From Breoghania sp037026715 (GTDB lineage: Bacteria > Pseudomonadota > Alphaproteobacteria > Rhizobiales > Stappiaceae), in the NCBI RefSeq assembly GCF_037026715.1, contig NZ_JBANCG010000003.1:1-64000 (forward strand): a stretch of 64,000 bases of DNA, read 5' to 3'. The notes under the pieces are model-generated. The model was not told where the DNA came from and did not search any database. It saw only the letters and a program-made list of their open reading frames with translations. Below are positions 9,134 through 18,340 of the stretch, piece by piece. Numbering within the stretch: position 1 is the first letter of the stretch; the number at the start of each line of letters is the position of its first letter. The translations under genes were made by a program, and so were the position numbers.

Positions 9134-9992
9134 ATGTCCAAGGAGAAAACCGTCCCCGACATAGCTCCACGTGCCGGTCGACTCAATCCCGACAGTTACA
9201 GATCTTTAGGTGATCTGGATCGGGCCGGCTGGGCCTGGGAGTGGCTCAAACGTAATCCCGATTTCGCCACGGCCGCCGGTTGGCTTCCTCAGTTGCCGCC
9301 GCCAGGTCTTCCCTCCACTACCGAGCGTCGGCTGAAGGCCGCTCAACCTCGAATCCTCTGTATCCAAAATTCGGGGCCGTTCGAACGATGGGGTGTTCTC
9401 TTTCTCCACTGGCATTGCTCTGTCGGCTGCGGATGTCTTTTGGCTACCCGACCGCAATCCGTCTGTGCTCATCGTGGAAGCGCGGCCAATTGCACCCGGT
9501 CACGCCGACGCCTTCGACATTCGACGCCTTGCGTCAATGGCGACCGTGTTGTGTTGTGGCGGATTCGAGCACGTGCTTTTCAGCGATGGCTTGCGCCATC
9601 TCCAACTGATGGTAACGGCAGGCAGTGTTCTCGACGGCCCTGTGTGCTTCCGCTACTTGCTGTCGGGGCGCCAACAGATGGAGGCAAAGGTCCTGGCGCT
9701 GCAGCGGTTGTGTGGGCTTTGCCGCCTCGGCCGTCTACCGCGTGGCCTCTTTCCGCCGGAGCAGCGGGCTAGGCGGTGGGCAATGATGCTGCGCGCCTGG
9801 GACGGAGAAATGGCGGGCGCGAGCCGGCGGCAGATGGCGGCCACGATTTTCGGGGAGACAGCGGCGCAGGAGCTCTGGGAGTCCGGTTATCGCTCCCGCA
9901 TGCAACGGCTTGTTCGCGAGGCAGAGCAGATGGTCAGCGGCGGCTACCTGGGACTTCTGGAGCGGTCAACGGAGGGAAAGGGAGGCTTCTGA
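9134..9992 (+). pseudogene. DUF6499/DUF2285 ICE regulator, frameshifted
   Basis: Proteins with an N-terminal DUF6499 and a C-terminal DUF2285 region are common at one end of Hyphomicrobiales ICEs and are thought to be DNA-binding regulators. The first part, from ATG 9,134 (MSKEKTVPD, good GGAGGA site upstream), contains LDRAGWAWEWLKRNPDF. The second part lies in another frame (readable from GTG 9,393) and contains AADVFWLPDRNP and a DUF2285-like tail ending ERSTEGKGGF at 9,992. The shift maps to the G4 run at 9,390-9,393: removal of one G would join the halves as RWVFSFSTG. It could be a real null mutation, a sequencing error or slippage. Confidence 0.7.
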
Positions 9993-10055
9993 CGGGTGAA
10001 GGGTTGGAGCCGGCAAGAGAATTCCGACTCCCCCGCAGCCAGTGAGGAGACTTTC

Positions 10056-10577
10056 ATGTTCCAGTTCGTTCGTCTGGCCGCCGTCATCGGCATTGTATTT
10101 TTCGCCTGCCTGTCCTTCTGGCCCGCGCTCGACGCAGAGCATTCCGGCCCGGTCAATGTGATCGACGCCGACACAATCGAAGTGGGCGGTGAGAAGCACC
10201 GCTTCTACGGCATTGATGCTGTAGAGATCGACCAGCGTTGCCGTCGTTGTGATAGCGCGGAATGGCCTTGCGGCAGAGAGGCTGCTGCTGCGCTCACCAA
10301 ATTCCTGGAAGGCCGAAAAGTCAATTGCGAAGTCTGGCAGGGAACGACGCGCGATGCCCATGGCCGGTTCGTGTCTGTTTGCTACGCCGATGCCGACGAT
10401 ATCAATAGCTGGGTAGCGAAGAACGGCTGGGCGGTTGTCGATCGCGAAGCCAATCGTCTCTATAACTACACAAGCGACGAGGGCTCGGCCCGGTTTCTGC
10501 GTCGCGGCATCTGGGACGGAACCTTCGATCCATCTGCCGAATGGCGGCGTCAGCAGCAGGTGGGAAGGCGGCCGTGA
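10056..10577 (+). CDS. Thermonuclease (SNase)-like protein, exported or membrane-anchored
   Basis: A 173-aa protein with an N-terminal hydrophobic segment (FVRLAAVIGIVFFACLSFW) followed by an SNase/TNase fold: NVIDADTIEVGGEKHRFYGIDA carries the metal-binding Asp pattern, then EIDQRC, ALTKFLEGRKVNCEVW and a DAHGRFVSVCYADADDINSW stretch. The start at 10,056 follows GAGGAG; an earlier in-frame ATG (9,996) has no such site. These small nucleases recur in ICE backbones and may act on DNA in the envelope. Four cysteines around residues 63-77 suggest a structural disulfide or metal site. Confidence 0.8.
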   Translation: MFQFVRLAAVIGIVFFACLSFWPALDAEHSGPVNVIDADTIEVGGEKHRFYGIDAVEIDQRCRRCDSAEWPCGREAAAALTKFLEGRKVNCEVWQGTTRDAHGRFVSVCYADADDINSWVAKNGWAVVDREANRLYNYTSDEGSARFLRRGIWDGTFDPSAEWRRQQQVGRRP

Positions 10578-10904
10578 ATACTCTGTTTCCCCCGTCGGCC
10601 GGCGCATCCCCTATCAGGCTGCGAACGTTTTCGGTCAGCGCCAGCGTCCAATCCGTCGTCCTTGCGCTGATAGCCGCCTAAGGTGAAATCAGCCCGATGC
10701 TCGACGTCACATCTTCGCTGTTGGCGCCGAACCGGAACCTGAGCCATGAGATGCGTTCTCCTACGCTCAATTGGTTGCGGTCGCGCGCGCCTTCGCAACC
10801 TGGAGGAAGCGGCGGGGGCCTGAGAGGGAGAGGGAAGCGGGTGTCTTCGTGACGAGCTTGGTTGGGGAAAGACGGCTTTCTCCGGCTCGTCACGGAGAAC
10901 CGAC
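10578..10904. other. Non-coding leader of the parB-like gene with hairpin
   Basis: No gene is seen in these 327 bp. A perfect 10-bp inverted repeat, CGTGACGAGC (10,848-10,857) and GCTCGTCACG (10,885-10,894), with a 27-base loop sits immediately before the ATG at 10,905. The right arm ends next to GGAGAAC, the likely ribosome binding site, so the fold could affect translation. Confidence 0.5.
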
Positions 10905-12992
10905 ATGGCAAACCCCAGAAAAATCTCCCTCTCCCAGTCCCGGGACATTTCGTTCGACAAACTGGTGCTGTCGAGCCGCAACGTCCGGCGGGTGCGGGCT
11001 GGCGTATCGATCGAGGAACTGGCCGAGGACATCGTCCGGCGCACGCTGTTGCAATCCCTGAGCGTGCGGGCGGTGATCGGCGAGGACGGTCAGCCCACCG
11101 ACAAATATGAGGTGCAGGCCGGCGGACGCCGCTACCGGGCGCTGGAGCTGCTGGTCAAGCAGAAGCGGCTGGCGAAGAATGCCCCGATCCCCTGCGTCGT
11201 GCGGGAGGACGGTATTCTGGAGGAGGATTCGCTGGCCGAAAACTGCCAGCGCGTATCGCTCCACCCGTTGGATCAATTCCGCGCCTTCCAGTCGCTCAAG
11301 GAGCAGGGCCTCGGCGAGGAAGAGATCGCCGCCCGCTTCTTTGTGACGCCGCAGATCGTCCGGCAGCGGCTGAAGCTGGCCAGCGTGTCGCCTAGGCTGC
11401 TGGAAGTCTATGCCGATGACGAGATGTCGTTGGAACAGCTCATGAGCTTCACGATTTCCGACGACCATGCCCGGCAGGAACAGGTCTGGGAGACCGTGCA
11501 GCGCGGCTACAACAAGGAGCCTTATTACATCCGCAAGCTGCTGACCGAGAACACGGTGCTGGCCTCAGACAAGCGCGCTCGCTTCGTCGGGCTCGCCGCC
11601 TATGAGGAAGCCGGCGGCATCGTGCTGCGCGACCTGTTCTCGCAGAATGACGAAGGCTGGCTGCAGGATGTGGCGTTGCTGGAGCAGCTTGTCACCGAGA
11701 AGCTCGTGGCCGAGGCCGAGTTGATCAAGGCCGAAGGCTGGAAGTGGATCGAGGTCGCTCCGGACTTCCCCTATGGTCACACCGCCGGCCTGCGTCGCGT
11801 CATGGGCGAAATGGAGCCGTTGTCCGACGAAGAGCATGCCCGCCGCGAAGCCCTGCGGTCGGAGTTCGAAGAAATCGAGCAGCGCTATTTCCAGGAAAGC
11901 GACGAGGATCTGCCCGAGGAGATCGACCGGCGTCTCGCCGAGATCGAGGCGGAGCTCGACGCCTTCGAGGAGCGGCCGGTCCGCTACGACCCCGAAGAGG
12001 TGGCGCGCGGCGGCTCCTTCGTCTCCATCGACAGCGACGGCCGGCTGAAGGTCGAGCGCGGCTATGTCCGGCCCGAGGATGAGGCGCCGGTCGCGGACGA
12101 CGGGGGTGATGCTGGCGAAGCAAGAGGCAATGTCGATGCAGCATCACCAAATTCCGTCGAAGGCGCGCATTTCGCATCCAGTCAGAATCCGACGAACACG
12201 AGTTCCTCCGACGCCGACGCGGATGGTGAGGAAGACGGCCTGAAGCCGTTGTCCGAGCGCCTGGTCATGGAACTGACAGCGCACCGGACGCTCGCCCTGC
12301 GCGATGCATTGGCGGGCGATCCAGACATCGCCTTCCTCGCCGCGCTCCATGCCCTCGTGCTTCAGACCTTCTGGCGTTATCCGACCGTGAGTTGCCTGGA
12401 GATTCGCGCCGAAAGCCCGACGCCGACCGTTCAGGGGCCGGGACTGAAGGAATGCCCGTCGGCGAAGGCCATCGACGAGCGGCACGCGAATTGGGAGAAG
12501 CAGCTTCCTGACGAGCCGGAGCTGCTCTGGGAGTTCCTTTGCGATTTCGACCATGACAGCCGCATGGCGCTCTTCGCCCATTGCGTTTCGCTCACCGTCA
12601 ACGCGATGCATGAGTCATGGAACCGGACCCAGGGACGCCGGCGTCACGCCGACCAGGTCGCCTGCGCGGTTTCACTCGACATGACTGCCGCCGGGTGGAA
12701 GCCGATGGCGGAGAACTACCTCAATCGCGTGCCGAAGGCCCGTATCCTCGAGGCGGTCACCGAGGCCAAGGGCGCCGGTATGGCGGAACTGATCGAAGGG
12801 CTGAAGAAGTCCGACATGGCCGAGCAGGCCGAGCGGCTTCTGGCCGATACCGGCTGGCTGCCCGAGCCGCTGCGCACGCCCGGCGTCGAGACAGCTTCGC
12901 ATGCCGGTGAAGGCGCTGGGGCCGAGCCGGACGATCAGGCCCAGGGAGGGCCGGCTGCCGATCTGCCGGAGTTCCTCACCGCCGCTGAGTGA
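10905..12992 (+). CDS. ParB/RepB/Spo0J-like protein of the ICE
   Basis: A 695-aa protein. Residues about 15-115 are a ParB N-terminal (ParB/Srx) domain: the NVRR segment, AGGRRYRALELL (the GERRxRA-type box) and AENCQRVSLHPLDQFRAFQ. A KorB-like helix-turn-helix follows (EEEIAARFFVTPQIVRQRLK). The middle is an acidic linker (EEIDRRLAEIEAELDAFEE and a Ser/Asp-rich stretch), and the C-terminal 250 residues form an uncharacterised helical domain. Known relatives occur next to the methylase-helicase gene in alphaproteobacterial ICEs. It may stabilise or license the excised circle; a classical ParA partner is absent from the window. Confidence 0.85.
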   Translation: MANPRKISLSQSRDISFDKLVLSSRNVRRVRAGVSIEELAEDIVRRTLLQSLSVRAVIGEDGQPTDKYEVQAGGRRYRALELLVKQKRLAKNAPIPCVVREDGILEEDSLAENCQRVSLHPLDQFRAFQSLKEQGLGEEEIAARFFVTPQIVRQRLKLASVSPRLLEVYADDEMSLEQLMSFTISDDHARQEQVWETVQRGYNKEPYYIRKLLTENTVLASDKRARFVGLAAYEEAGGIVLRDLFSQNDEGWLQDVALLEQLVTEKLVAEAELIKAEGWKWIEVAPDFPYGHTAGLRRVMGEMEPLSDEEHARREALRSEFEEIEQRYFQESDEDLPEEIDRRLAEIEAELDAFEERPVRYDPEEVARGGSFVSIDSDGRLKVERGYVRPEDEAPVADDGGDAGEARGNVDAASPNSVEGAHFASSQNPTNTSSSDADADGEEDGLKPLSERLVMELTAHRTLALRDALAGDPDIAFLAALHALVLQTFWRYPTVSCLEIRAESPTPTVQGPGLKECPSAKAIDERHANWEKQLPDEPELLWEFLCDFDHDSRMALFAHCVSLTVNAMHESWNRTQGRRRHADQVACAVSLDMTAAGWKPMAENYLNRVPKARILEAVTEAKGAGMAELIEGLKKSDMAEQAERLLADTGWLPEPLRTPGVETASHAGEGAGAEPDDQAQGGPAADLPEFLTAAE

Positions 12993-13026
12993 TCGCTCCG
13001 GCTGTTCCCGTCCATCCCATCCACAT

Positions 13027-13082
13027 GAAGCCCGGCCCCGCGCGGCGTCAGCCCGCGCAAGTCGAAAGACTGGCCGGGCTTC
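13027..13082 (+). terminator. Long stem-loop with T tract after the parB-like gene
   Basis: Perfect 11-bp arms, GAAGCCCGGCC (13,027-13,037) and GGCCGGGCTTC (13,072-13,082), enclose a 34-base loop containing a further GC stem, and GCTTTTTC follows. It can end parB transcription or act as a structured leader for the next gene, whose GTG start is 20 bp further on. Confidence 0.6.
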
Positions 13083-13102
13083 GCTTTTTCTGGAGACGTC
13101 AC

Positions 13103-13720
13103 GTGCAACGCGAACGCATGATTTTCCGTAACGAACGCCCCGTCCACACGCCCTGGGGCGTCGCCGATTACGCCCGCGAATACGCCGAGGGCATCGTCTT
13201 CTACAGCACGCCGTCCCATGGCGGCTTCAAGCTTTCCGCCGAACGCCTGGCGCAGATGCATACCGCCCTGCGTGAAAAGGACGGGTGGTTCGAAGAGGAT
13301 TGCGCCTGGGCCAAGGTCGCATTTGCTTTTCCCGAATGGTTCACCGATGCGCAGCACGAGGCCGCGATCCGGACACTGAAGGATTGGTGCCCGGATGAAT
13401 ATGAGGCGGTCACCGGCGAAGCCCTCGCCCCCGGCGAATCCCACATCAAGGACCAGCGCCTTTTCCACGAATGCCATGCGCAAGACTGGGTGGTGATCAG
13501 CGCCATCAGGTCGGACCAGCATCCCGGCATGGTCGAGTGCATCGCCACAATAGGCGGCCGATGCGGGCAATGGGGCAAGCCCGATTCCGCTGAGCGGCGC
13601 TATCTTGTGTCCAATCAGGAATACGACCAGCGCGGCAAATTCGGCTTCGTCATCGATCCCGATCGCCACGCACTCTGCGACGGCCCCTCAAACTTCCTCT
13701 CAGGGAGGGCGGCGTCATGA
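13103..13720 (+). CDS. DUF7007-like ICE protein
   Basis: A 205-aa protein related to the DUF7007-type proteins found beside parB in these ICEs; assignment is by recalled sequence pattern (PWGVADYAREYAEGIVFYSTPSHGGFKLS). The C-terminal half carries a basic-acidic YLVSNQEYDQRGKFGFVIDP segment. I chose the GTG at 13,103 because GGAG lies 7 bp upstream; the ATG at 13,118 is the alternative. Its last codons overlap the next gene (ATGA at 13,717). The function is not known. A role against host restriction or in stability would be only a guess from its position. Confidence 0.7.
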   Translation: MQRERMIFRNERPVHTPWGVADYAREYAEGIVFYSTPSHGGFKLSAERLAQMHTALREKDGWFEEDCAWAKVAFAFPEWFTDAQHEAAIRTLKDWCPDEYEAVTGEALAPGESHIKDQRLFHECHAQDWVVISAIRSDQHPGMVECIATIGGRCGQWGKPDSAERRYLVSNQEYDQRGKFGFVIDPDRHALCDGPSNFLSGRAAS

Positions 13721-13929
13721 TCCCCGACCACATCCGCGCCAATTTCCAGACCCTCATGCACGCCGCCGAGAACGGCGACCTGGCGCTGATGGAGTGCGCG
13801 GACGCCGAAACCGGCGCGCCGCGTTACGTCATATGCGCCGTCGGCCGCAACGGCGGCGAATACCTCTTCACGCCCTTCGGCCATCTGGCGGAGGGGAATC
13901 CCTACGAGGCTTACCACCGGCCAGAGTGA
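13717..13929 (+). CDS. Small DUF6117-like protein, 70 aa
   Basis: The frame begins MIPDHIRANFQTLMHAAENG and ends YHRPE, a compact pattern I associate with DUF6117 ICE proteins. It starts inside the last codons of the preceding gene (ATGA overlap), so the two are translationally coupled. No transmembrane segment or cysteine pair is visible apart from two lone cysteines. Function unknown. Confidence 0.7.
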   Translation: MIPDHIRANFQTLMHAAENGDLALMECADAETGAPRYVICAVGRNGGEYLFTPFGHLAEGNPYEAYHRPE

Positions 13930-14017
13930 GAGCAGACCGGGAGGAGGGTGGGCCGGGAGCGGGCAAGAGAGAGCCTGCCCCGGCCTATTCCTGAAACCTC
14001 AATCCCGGAGCAATCTC

Positions 14018-17000
14018 ATGAATCTGATGACGCCAGCGGCGGCGGTGACGGCCGCCGCACCCATCCGTACGCCCGAAGAAGAGGCCGCCTGCATCCTCAA
14101 GGCGGCGGAGCGCATTCTCACCGGTCTCGAACGCGGCATTTTCATTGAGGCCTGCGTCCTGCGGCAGGCGATGGAGAAGGCGTTCGGCGGTTCCGACGCC
14201 GAGGGCTTCTGGACCTGGAAAGCCGCATACGAAGCTTGCGAAGCCGCGCAGGTGCTGTTCCTCCGCAAATATGGTTGCGCCATGCGCGAGAAGGCGGGCT
14301 CACCCGTGGCGATGTTCGCCATGCTTTCCCGCATCGCCGGGCTTCTTCCCACCCACACCCGCCGCACGCAGGAGTCCGAGGAGTTCCAGCAGTTCAGCAC
14401 CCCTATGCCGCTTGCCTATGTGGCCAGCATCGCGGCGGGCCTCACCGGCGATGATGCGGTGCTGGAGCCATCGGCCGGCACCGGGTTGCTCGCCGTCTTC
14501 GCCGAGATCATGAGCGCGCGGCTGGCGCTCAATGAGATCGCCGAGACGCGGGCCGCGCTTCTGCGGCGGCTGTTCCCGGACAGCCTGGTCAGCACCCATG
14601 ATGCCGCCAGCATCGATGACCGGCTGGCGGACGATATCGCGCCGTCGGTCGTGCTGATGAACCCGCCTTTCTCGGCGGCGCTCCACGTGCAGGGGCGCGT
14701 CTCCGACGCGGACTTCCATCACGTGCGCTCGGCGTTGGCGCGCCTGCCCGAGGGCGGTCGCCTGGTCGCCATCACCGGGCACAATTTCCCCGTCGATAAG
14801 CTGAACGGCGCGGTGCGTTTCACCTGCGTTGTGGACGGCTCCGTCTATTACAAGCACGGGACCACCTTCGACACGCGCCTCACCGTCATCGACAAGTCGC
14901 TTGAATCGGCTTCGTCGCCGGTATTGCCGCGCGCGGAGAACGCCGCCGACTTGCTCGCCCGTGTCATCGAACATGTGCCGCCTCGCTTGGAGGTGTACGG
15001 TGAGATCGGGCTCGGTACAGCGGCGAAGCCCGCGGTTGTGCGCAAGGTCGCGCCAATCGCGCGCAGGCCGCAGCCCGTCATTTCTACGGCGCCCGATGCC
15101 GTCGAGCTCACCTATGAGCCCATCGAATGGAAGCCGGCCGAGGGCGCCGACCTGACCGACGCGCTCTACGAGGGCTACGCCTTGCAATCGATCCATATCC
15201 CAGGCGCCAAGCCGCATCCTACGAAGCTGGTGCAGTCGGCGGCTATGGCCTCGGTGGCGCCGCCGCACCCTTCCTATCGGCCGCATCTTCCGGTGAATAT
15301 AATAAAGAGTAGCGTTCTCTCCGACGCTCAGCTTGAGAGCGTTATCTACGCCGGCGATGTGCATTCCGGGCATCTCGTGGGATCGTGGACGGTCGATGAG
15401 ACCTTCGACAATATCCATGCCGCTACGGAAGGCGCCGAGAATGCCGTGCGTTTCCGCCGCGGCTGGTTCCTGGGCGACGGCACCGGCTGCGGCAAGGGCC
15501 GGCAGGTCGCGGGCATCATCCTCGACAACTGGATCAAGGGCCGCCGGAAAGCGCTGTGGATCTCGAAATCTGACAAGCTGATCGAGGACGCGCAGCGCGA
15601 CTGGTCGGCGCTCGGCATGGAGCGCTTGCTGGTTCAGCCGCTGTCGCGTTTCAAGCAGGGAACGCCGATCCGGCTGACCGAAGGCATCCTCTTCGTCACA
15701 TACGCCACCCTGCGTTCCGCCGAACGCGAAGGCAAAGCCTCGCGTCTTCAGCAGATCATTGAATGGCTGGGGGCTGACGCCGGCTCCCACGCCTGCGCGG
15801 GGGCAGGCTCGGCCGGGGAGAGCTTCGATGGCGTGATCGTCTTCGACGAAGCCCATGCGTTAGCGAACGCCGCCGGCGGCAAGGGCGAGCGCGGTGAGCA
15901 GCTCCCCTCGCAGCAGGGCCGCGCTGGGCTGCGCCTGCAGCGGGCGCTGCCGGACGCCCGCGTGGTCTACGTCTCCGCCACCGGCGCCACCGATGTGCGC
16001 AACCTCGCCTATGCCGAACGGCTCGGCCTGTGGGGCGGTGAGGATTTCCCGTTCGCCAATCGAGCCGAGTTCGTGCAGGCGGTCGAGGCCGGCGGGGTCG
16101 CGGCCATGGAGGTGATGAGCCGCGATATGAAGGCCCTCGGGCTCTACACGGCGCGTTCCCTTTCCTACGAGGGAGTCGAGGTCGACATCGGCGAGCACGA
16201 TCTTAGCCCCGCGCAGGTCGCCATCTATGACGCCTATGCCGAAGCGTTCCAAGTGATACACCAGAACCTCAACGCCGCGCTCGAAGCGTCGAACATCACC
16301 GGATCGACCGGCACGCTCAACGGCCAGGCCAAATCCGCCGCCCGCTCGGCCTTCGAGTCGGCCAAGCAGCGGTTTTTCTCGCATCTCCTGACGGCCATGA
16401 AGTGCACGACGCTGATCAAAAGCGTCGAGGCGGATATGGAAGCCGGCCATGCTGCCGTGATCCAGCTCGTGTCCACCGGCGAGGCGGTGATGGAGCGCAA
16501 GCTCGCGGAAATCCCTGCCGAGGAATGGAGCGACCTGTCGGTCGATCTATCTCCTCGCGAGATCGTCGGCTCCTACCTGAGCCATGCCTTTCCCACCCAA
16601 CTCTTCGAGCCCTATACCGACGAGGACGGCAATCTGCATTCCCACCCTGTCTTCGACGAATCCGGCAACCCGGTGCAATGCCGGGAGGCGGTCGCCGCGC
16701 GCGACCGCTTGATCGAGCAACTCGCTATGCTCGATCCGGTGCCCGGCGCGCTCGATCAGATTGTGCAGCATTTCGGAACGGATAAGGTCGCCGAGGTGAC
16801 CGGCCGCTCGCGTCGGATCGTGCGCAACGGCGATCGCCTGTGCGTCGAGAACCGTCCGCCCTCGGCCAATCTCGGCGAGACGCAGGCGTTCATGGACGAT
16901 GAGAAGCGCATCCTGGTCTTCTCCGACGCCGGCGGCACGGGCCGTTCGTACCATGCCGACCGGGGCGCGAAGAACCAGCGCCTGCGCGTCCACTACCTGC

Positions 17001-18337
17001 TCGAAGCCGGCTGGAAGGCCGACACCGCCATCCAGGGCCTCGGCCGCTCCAACCGCACCAATCAGGCGCAGCCGCCGCTGTTCCGCCCCATCGCCACGGA
17101 CGTGAAGGCCGAGAAGCGCTTCCTCTCCACCATCGCGCGGCGGCTCGACACGTTGGGCGCAATCACCCGCGGGCAGCGTCAGACCGGCGGTCAGGGCCTG
17201 TTCCGAGCCGAGGACAACCTCGAAGGCGATCAGGCGCGGGCGGCGCTCAGGCAATTCTACATGCTGCTGGTGCAGGGCGGCATCGAGGGCTGCTCGCTCC
17301 AGCGGTTCGAGGAAGCCACGGGGTTGTCGCTCACCTTCGAGGGCGGGACACTGAAGGAGGACCTGCCGCCGATCACGACCTTCCTCAACCGCCTGCTGGC
17401 GCTACCCATCGCCCTGCAGAACACCGTGTTCACGGCCTTCGAAGAGCTTTTGAACGCTCGGATCGAAGCAGCCATTGCAGCGGGCATCCATGATGTCGGG
17501 CTGGAGACGATCCGCGCCGAAAGCCTGATCGTCACCGACCGGCGTACCGTCTGGCAGCATGACAGCGGAGCCGAGACGCGGCTGTTCACCGTCCAGCGGA
17601 AAGATCGCAATCAGCCGCTTTCCGTCGATGAAGCCTTAACGATCCGCGATGGCAAGCTCCTGGTCAATGAGCGCTCGGGCCGGGCTTCTGCCAAAACCTC
17701 CGCGCCGAGCCTGATGCACGACGATGGTAGCGTGGAACGCCGCGTGCGGCTGATCCGCCCCATGCAGCGCGACACGATGAGCGTCGATGACTTCGCCGCC
17801 ACGCACTGGAAGGAGGCGGAGAGGGAAGAGTTTATCGCCGCATGGGAAAAGGAGATCGCCGGAATCCCGGAATTCTCGACGAGCACGTTCCACCTCGTCA
17901 CCGGCCTCCTGCTGCCGATCTGGCGGCGTCTTCCGGAGACCAACGCCCGCGTCTATCGCCTCCAAACCGATGACGGCGAGCGCATCATCGGCCGCATGCT
18001 GTCGCCCGTCGAGGCGGAAGCGGTTTGCCGCAATCTCGGCATCGATGCGCCGCAGATGTCGGCGGCGGATGCCTGGGGCCTCGTCAACGACGGCAAGGTC
18101 ACGGTGCATCTCGTCGACGGTCTCAGCCTGCGCCGCGTGCGGGTGATGAACGAACACCGCATCGAACTCACCGGCTTCACCTCCGGCATGGTCGATGCCT
18201 TGAAAGCGCGCGGTCTGTTCAGTGAGATCATCTCCTGGAAGCTGCGGCTGTTCGTGCCCGTGGGCGAATCCGGCAAGGCGATTTTCGAGAGTCTCACCGA
18301 CCGTTGGCCGCTCACCGAAATCGTGGATCGGGGGTGA
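14018..18337 (+). CDS. Giant methyltransferase-helicase (strawberry-notch-like) ICE protein
   Basis: A 1,439-aa two-part enzyme. Residues about 120-300 are a class I SAM-dependent methyltransferase: the SAM motif LEPSAGTGLLAVFA (about 148-161) and the catalytic NPPF (about 214-217) typical of N6-adenine methylases. Residues about 440-1,080 form an SF2 helicase of the strawberry-notch type: GDGTGCGKGRQ (Walker A, about 486), FDEAH (about 609), VSATGATD, and a C-terminal half with LEAGWKADTAIQGLGRSNRTNQ. No Zn or HNH nuclease site is visible. Such proteins are backbone genes of this ICE class and may modify or remodel incoming DNA, for example against restriction; that role is inference. Confidence 0.85.
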   Translation: MNLMTPAAAVTAAAPIRTPEEEAACILKAAERILTGLERGIFIEACVLRQAMEKAFGGSDAEGFWTWKAAYEACEAAQVLFLRKYGCAMREKAGSPVAMFAMLSRIAGLLPTHTRRTQESEEFQQFSTPMPLAYVASIAAGLTGDDAVLEPSAGTGLLAVFAEIMSARLALNEIAETRAALLRRLFPDSLVSTHDAASIDDRLADDIAPSVVLMNPPFSAALHVQGRVSDADFHHVRSALARLPEGGRLVAITGHNFPVDKLNGAVRFTCVVDGSVYYKHGTTFDTRLTVIDKSLESASSPVLPRAENAADLLARVIEHVPPRLEVYGEIGLGTAAKPAVVRKVAPIARRPQPVISTAPDAVELTYEPIEWKPAEGADLTDALYEGYALQSIHIPGAKPHPTKLVQSAAMASVAPPHPSYRPHLPVNIIKSSVLSDAQLESVIYAGDVHSGHLVGSWTVDETFDNIHAATEGAENAVRFRRGWFLGDGTGCGKGRQVAGIILDNWIKGRRKALWISKSDKLIEDAQRDWSALGMERLLVQPLSRFKQGTPIRLTEGILFVTYATLRSAEREGKASRLQQIIEWLGADAGSHACAGAGSAGESFDGVIVFDEAHALANAAGGKGERGEQLPSQQGRAGLRLQRALPDARVVYVSATGATDVRNLAYAERLGLWGGEDFPFANRAEFVQAVEAGGVAAMEVMSRDMKALGLYTARSLSYEGVEVDIGEHDLSPAQVAIYDAYAEAFQVIHQNLNAALEASNITGSTGTLNGQAKSAARSAFESAKQRFFSHLLTAMKCTTLIKSVEADMEAGHAAVIQLVSTGEAVMERKLAEIPAEEWSDLSVDLSPREIVGSYLSHAFPTQLFEPYTDEDGNLHSHPVFDESGNPVQCREAVAARDRLIEQLAMLDPVPGALDQIVQHFGTDKVAEVTGRSRRIVRNGDRLCVENRPPSANLGETQAFMDDEKRILVFSDAGGTGRSYHADRGAKNQRLRVHYLLEAGWKADTAIQGLGRSNRTNQAQPPLFRPIATDVKAEKRFLSTIARRLDTLGAITRGQRQTGGQGLFRAEDNLEGDQARAALRQFYMLLVQGGIEGCSLQRFEEATGLSLTFEGGTLKEDLPPITTFLNRLLALPIALQNTVFTAFEELLNARIEAAIAAGIHDVGLETIRAESLIVTDRRTVWQHDSGAETRLFTVQRKDRNQPLSVDEALTIRDGKLLVNERSGRASAKTSAPSLMHDDGSVERRVRLIRPMQRDTMSVDDFAATHWKEAEREEFIAAWEKEIAGIPEFSTSTFHLVTGLLLPIWRRLPETNARVYRLQTDDGERIIGRMLSPVEAEAVCRNLGIDAPQMSAADAWGLVNDGKVTVHLVDGLSLRRVRVMNEHRIELTGFTSGMVDALKARGLFSEIISWKLRLFVPVGESGKAIFESLTDRWPLTEIVDRG

Positions 18338-18340
18338 CAT

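Noticed and set aside
14300..15856. Long antisense frame (518 aa) opposite the methylase-helicase gene.
   Set aside because: Arg/His/Gly-rich shadow of a strongly coding GC-rich gene; no family resemblance or ribosome binding site.
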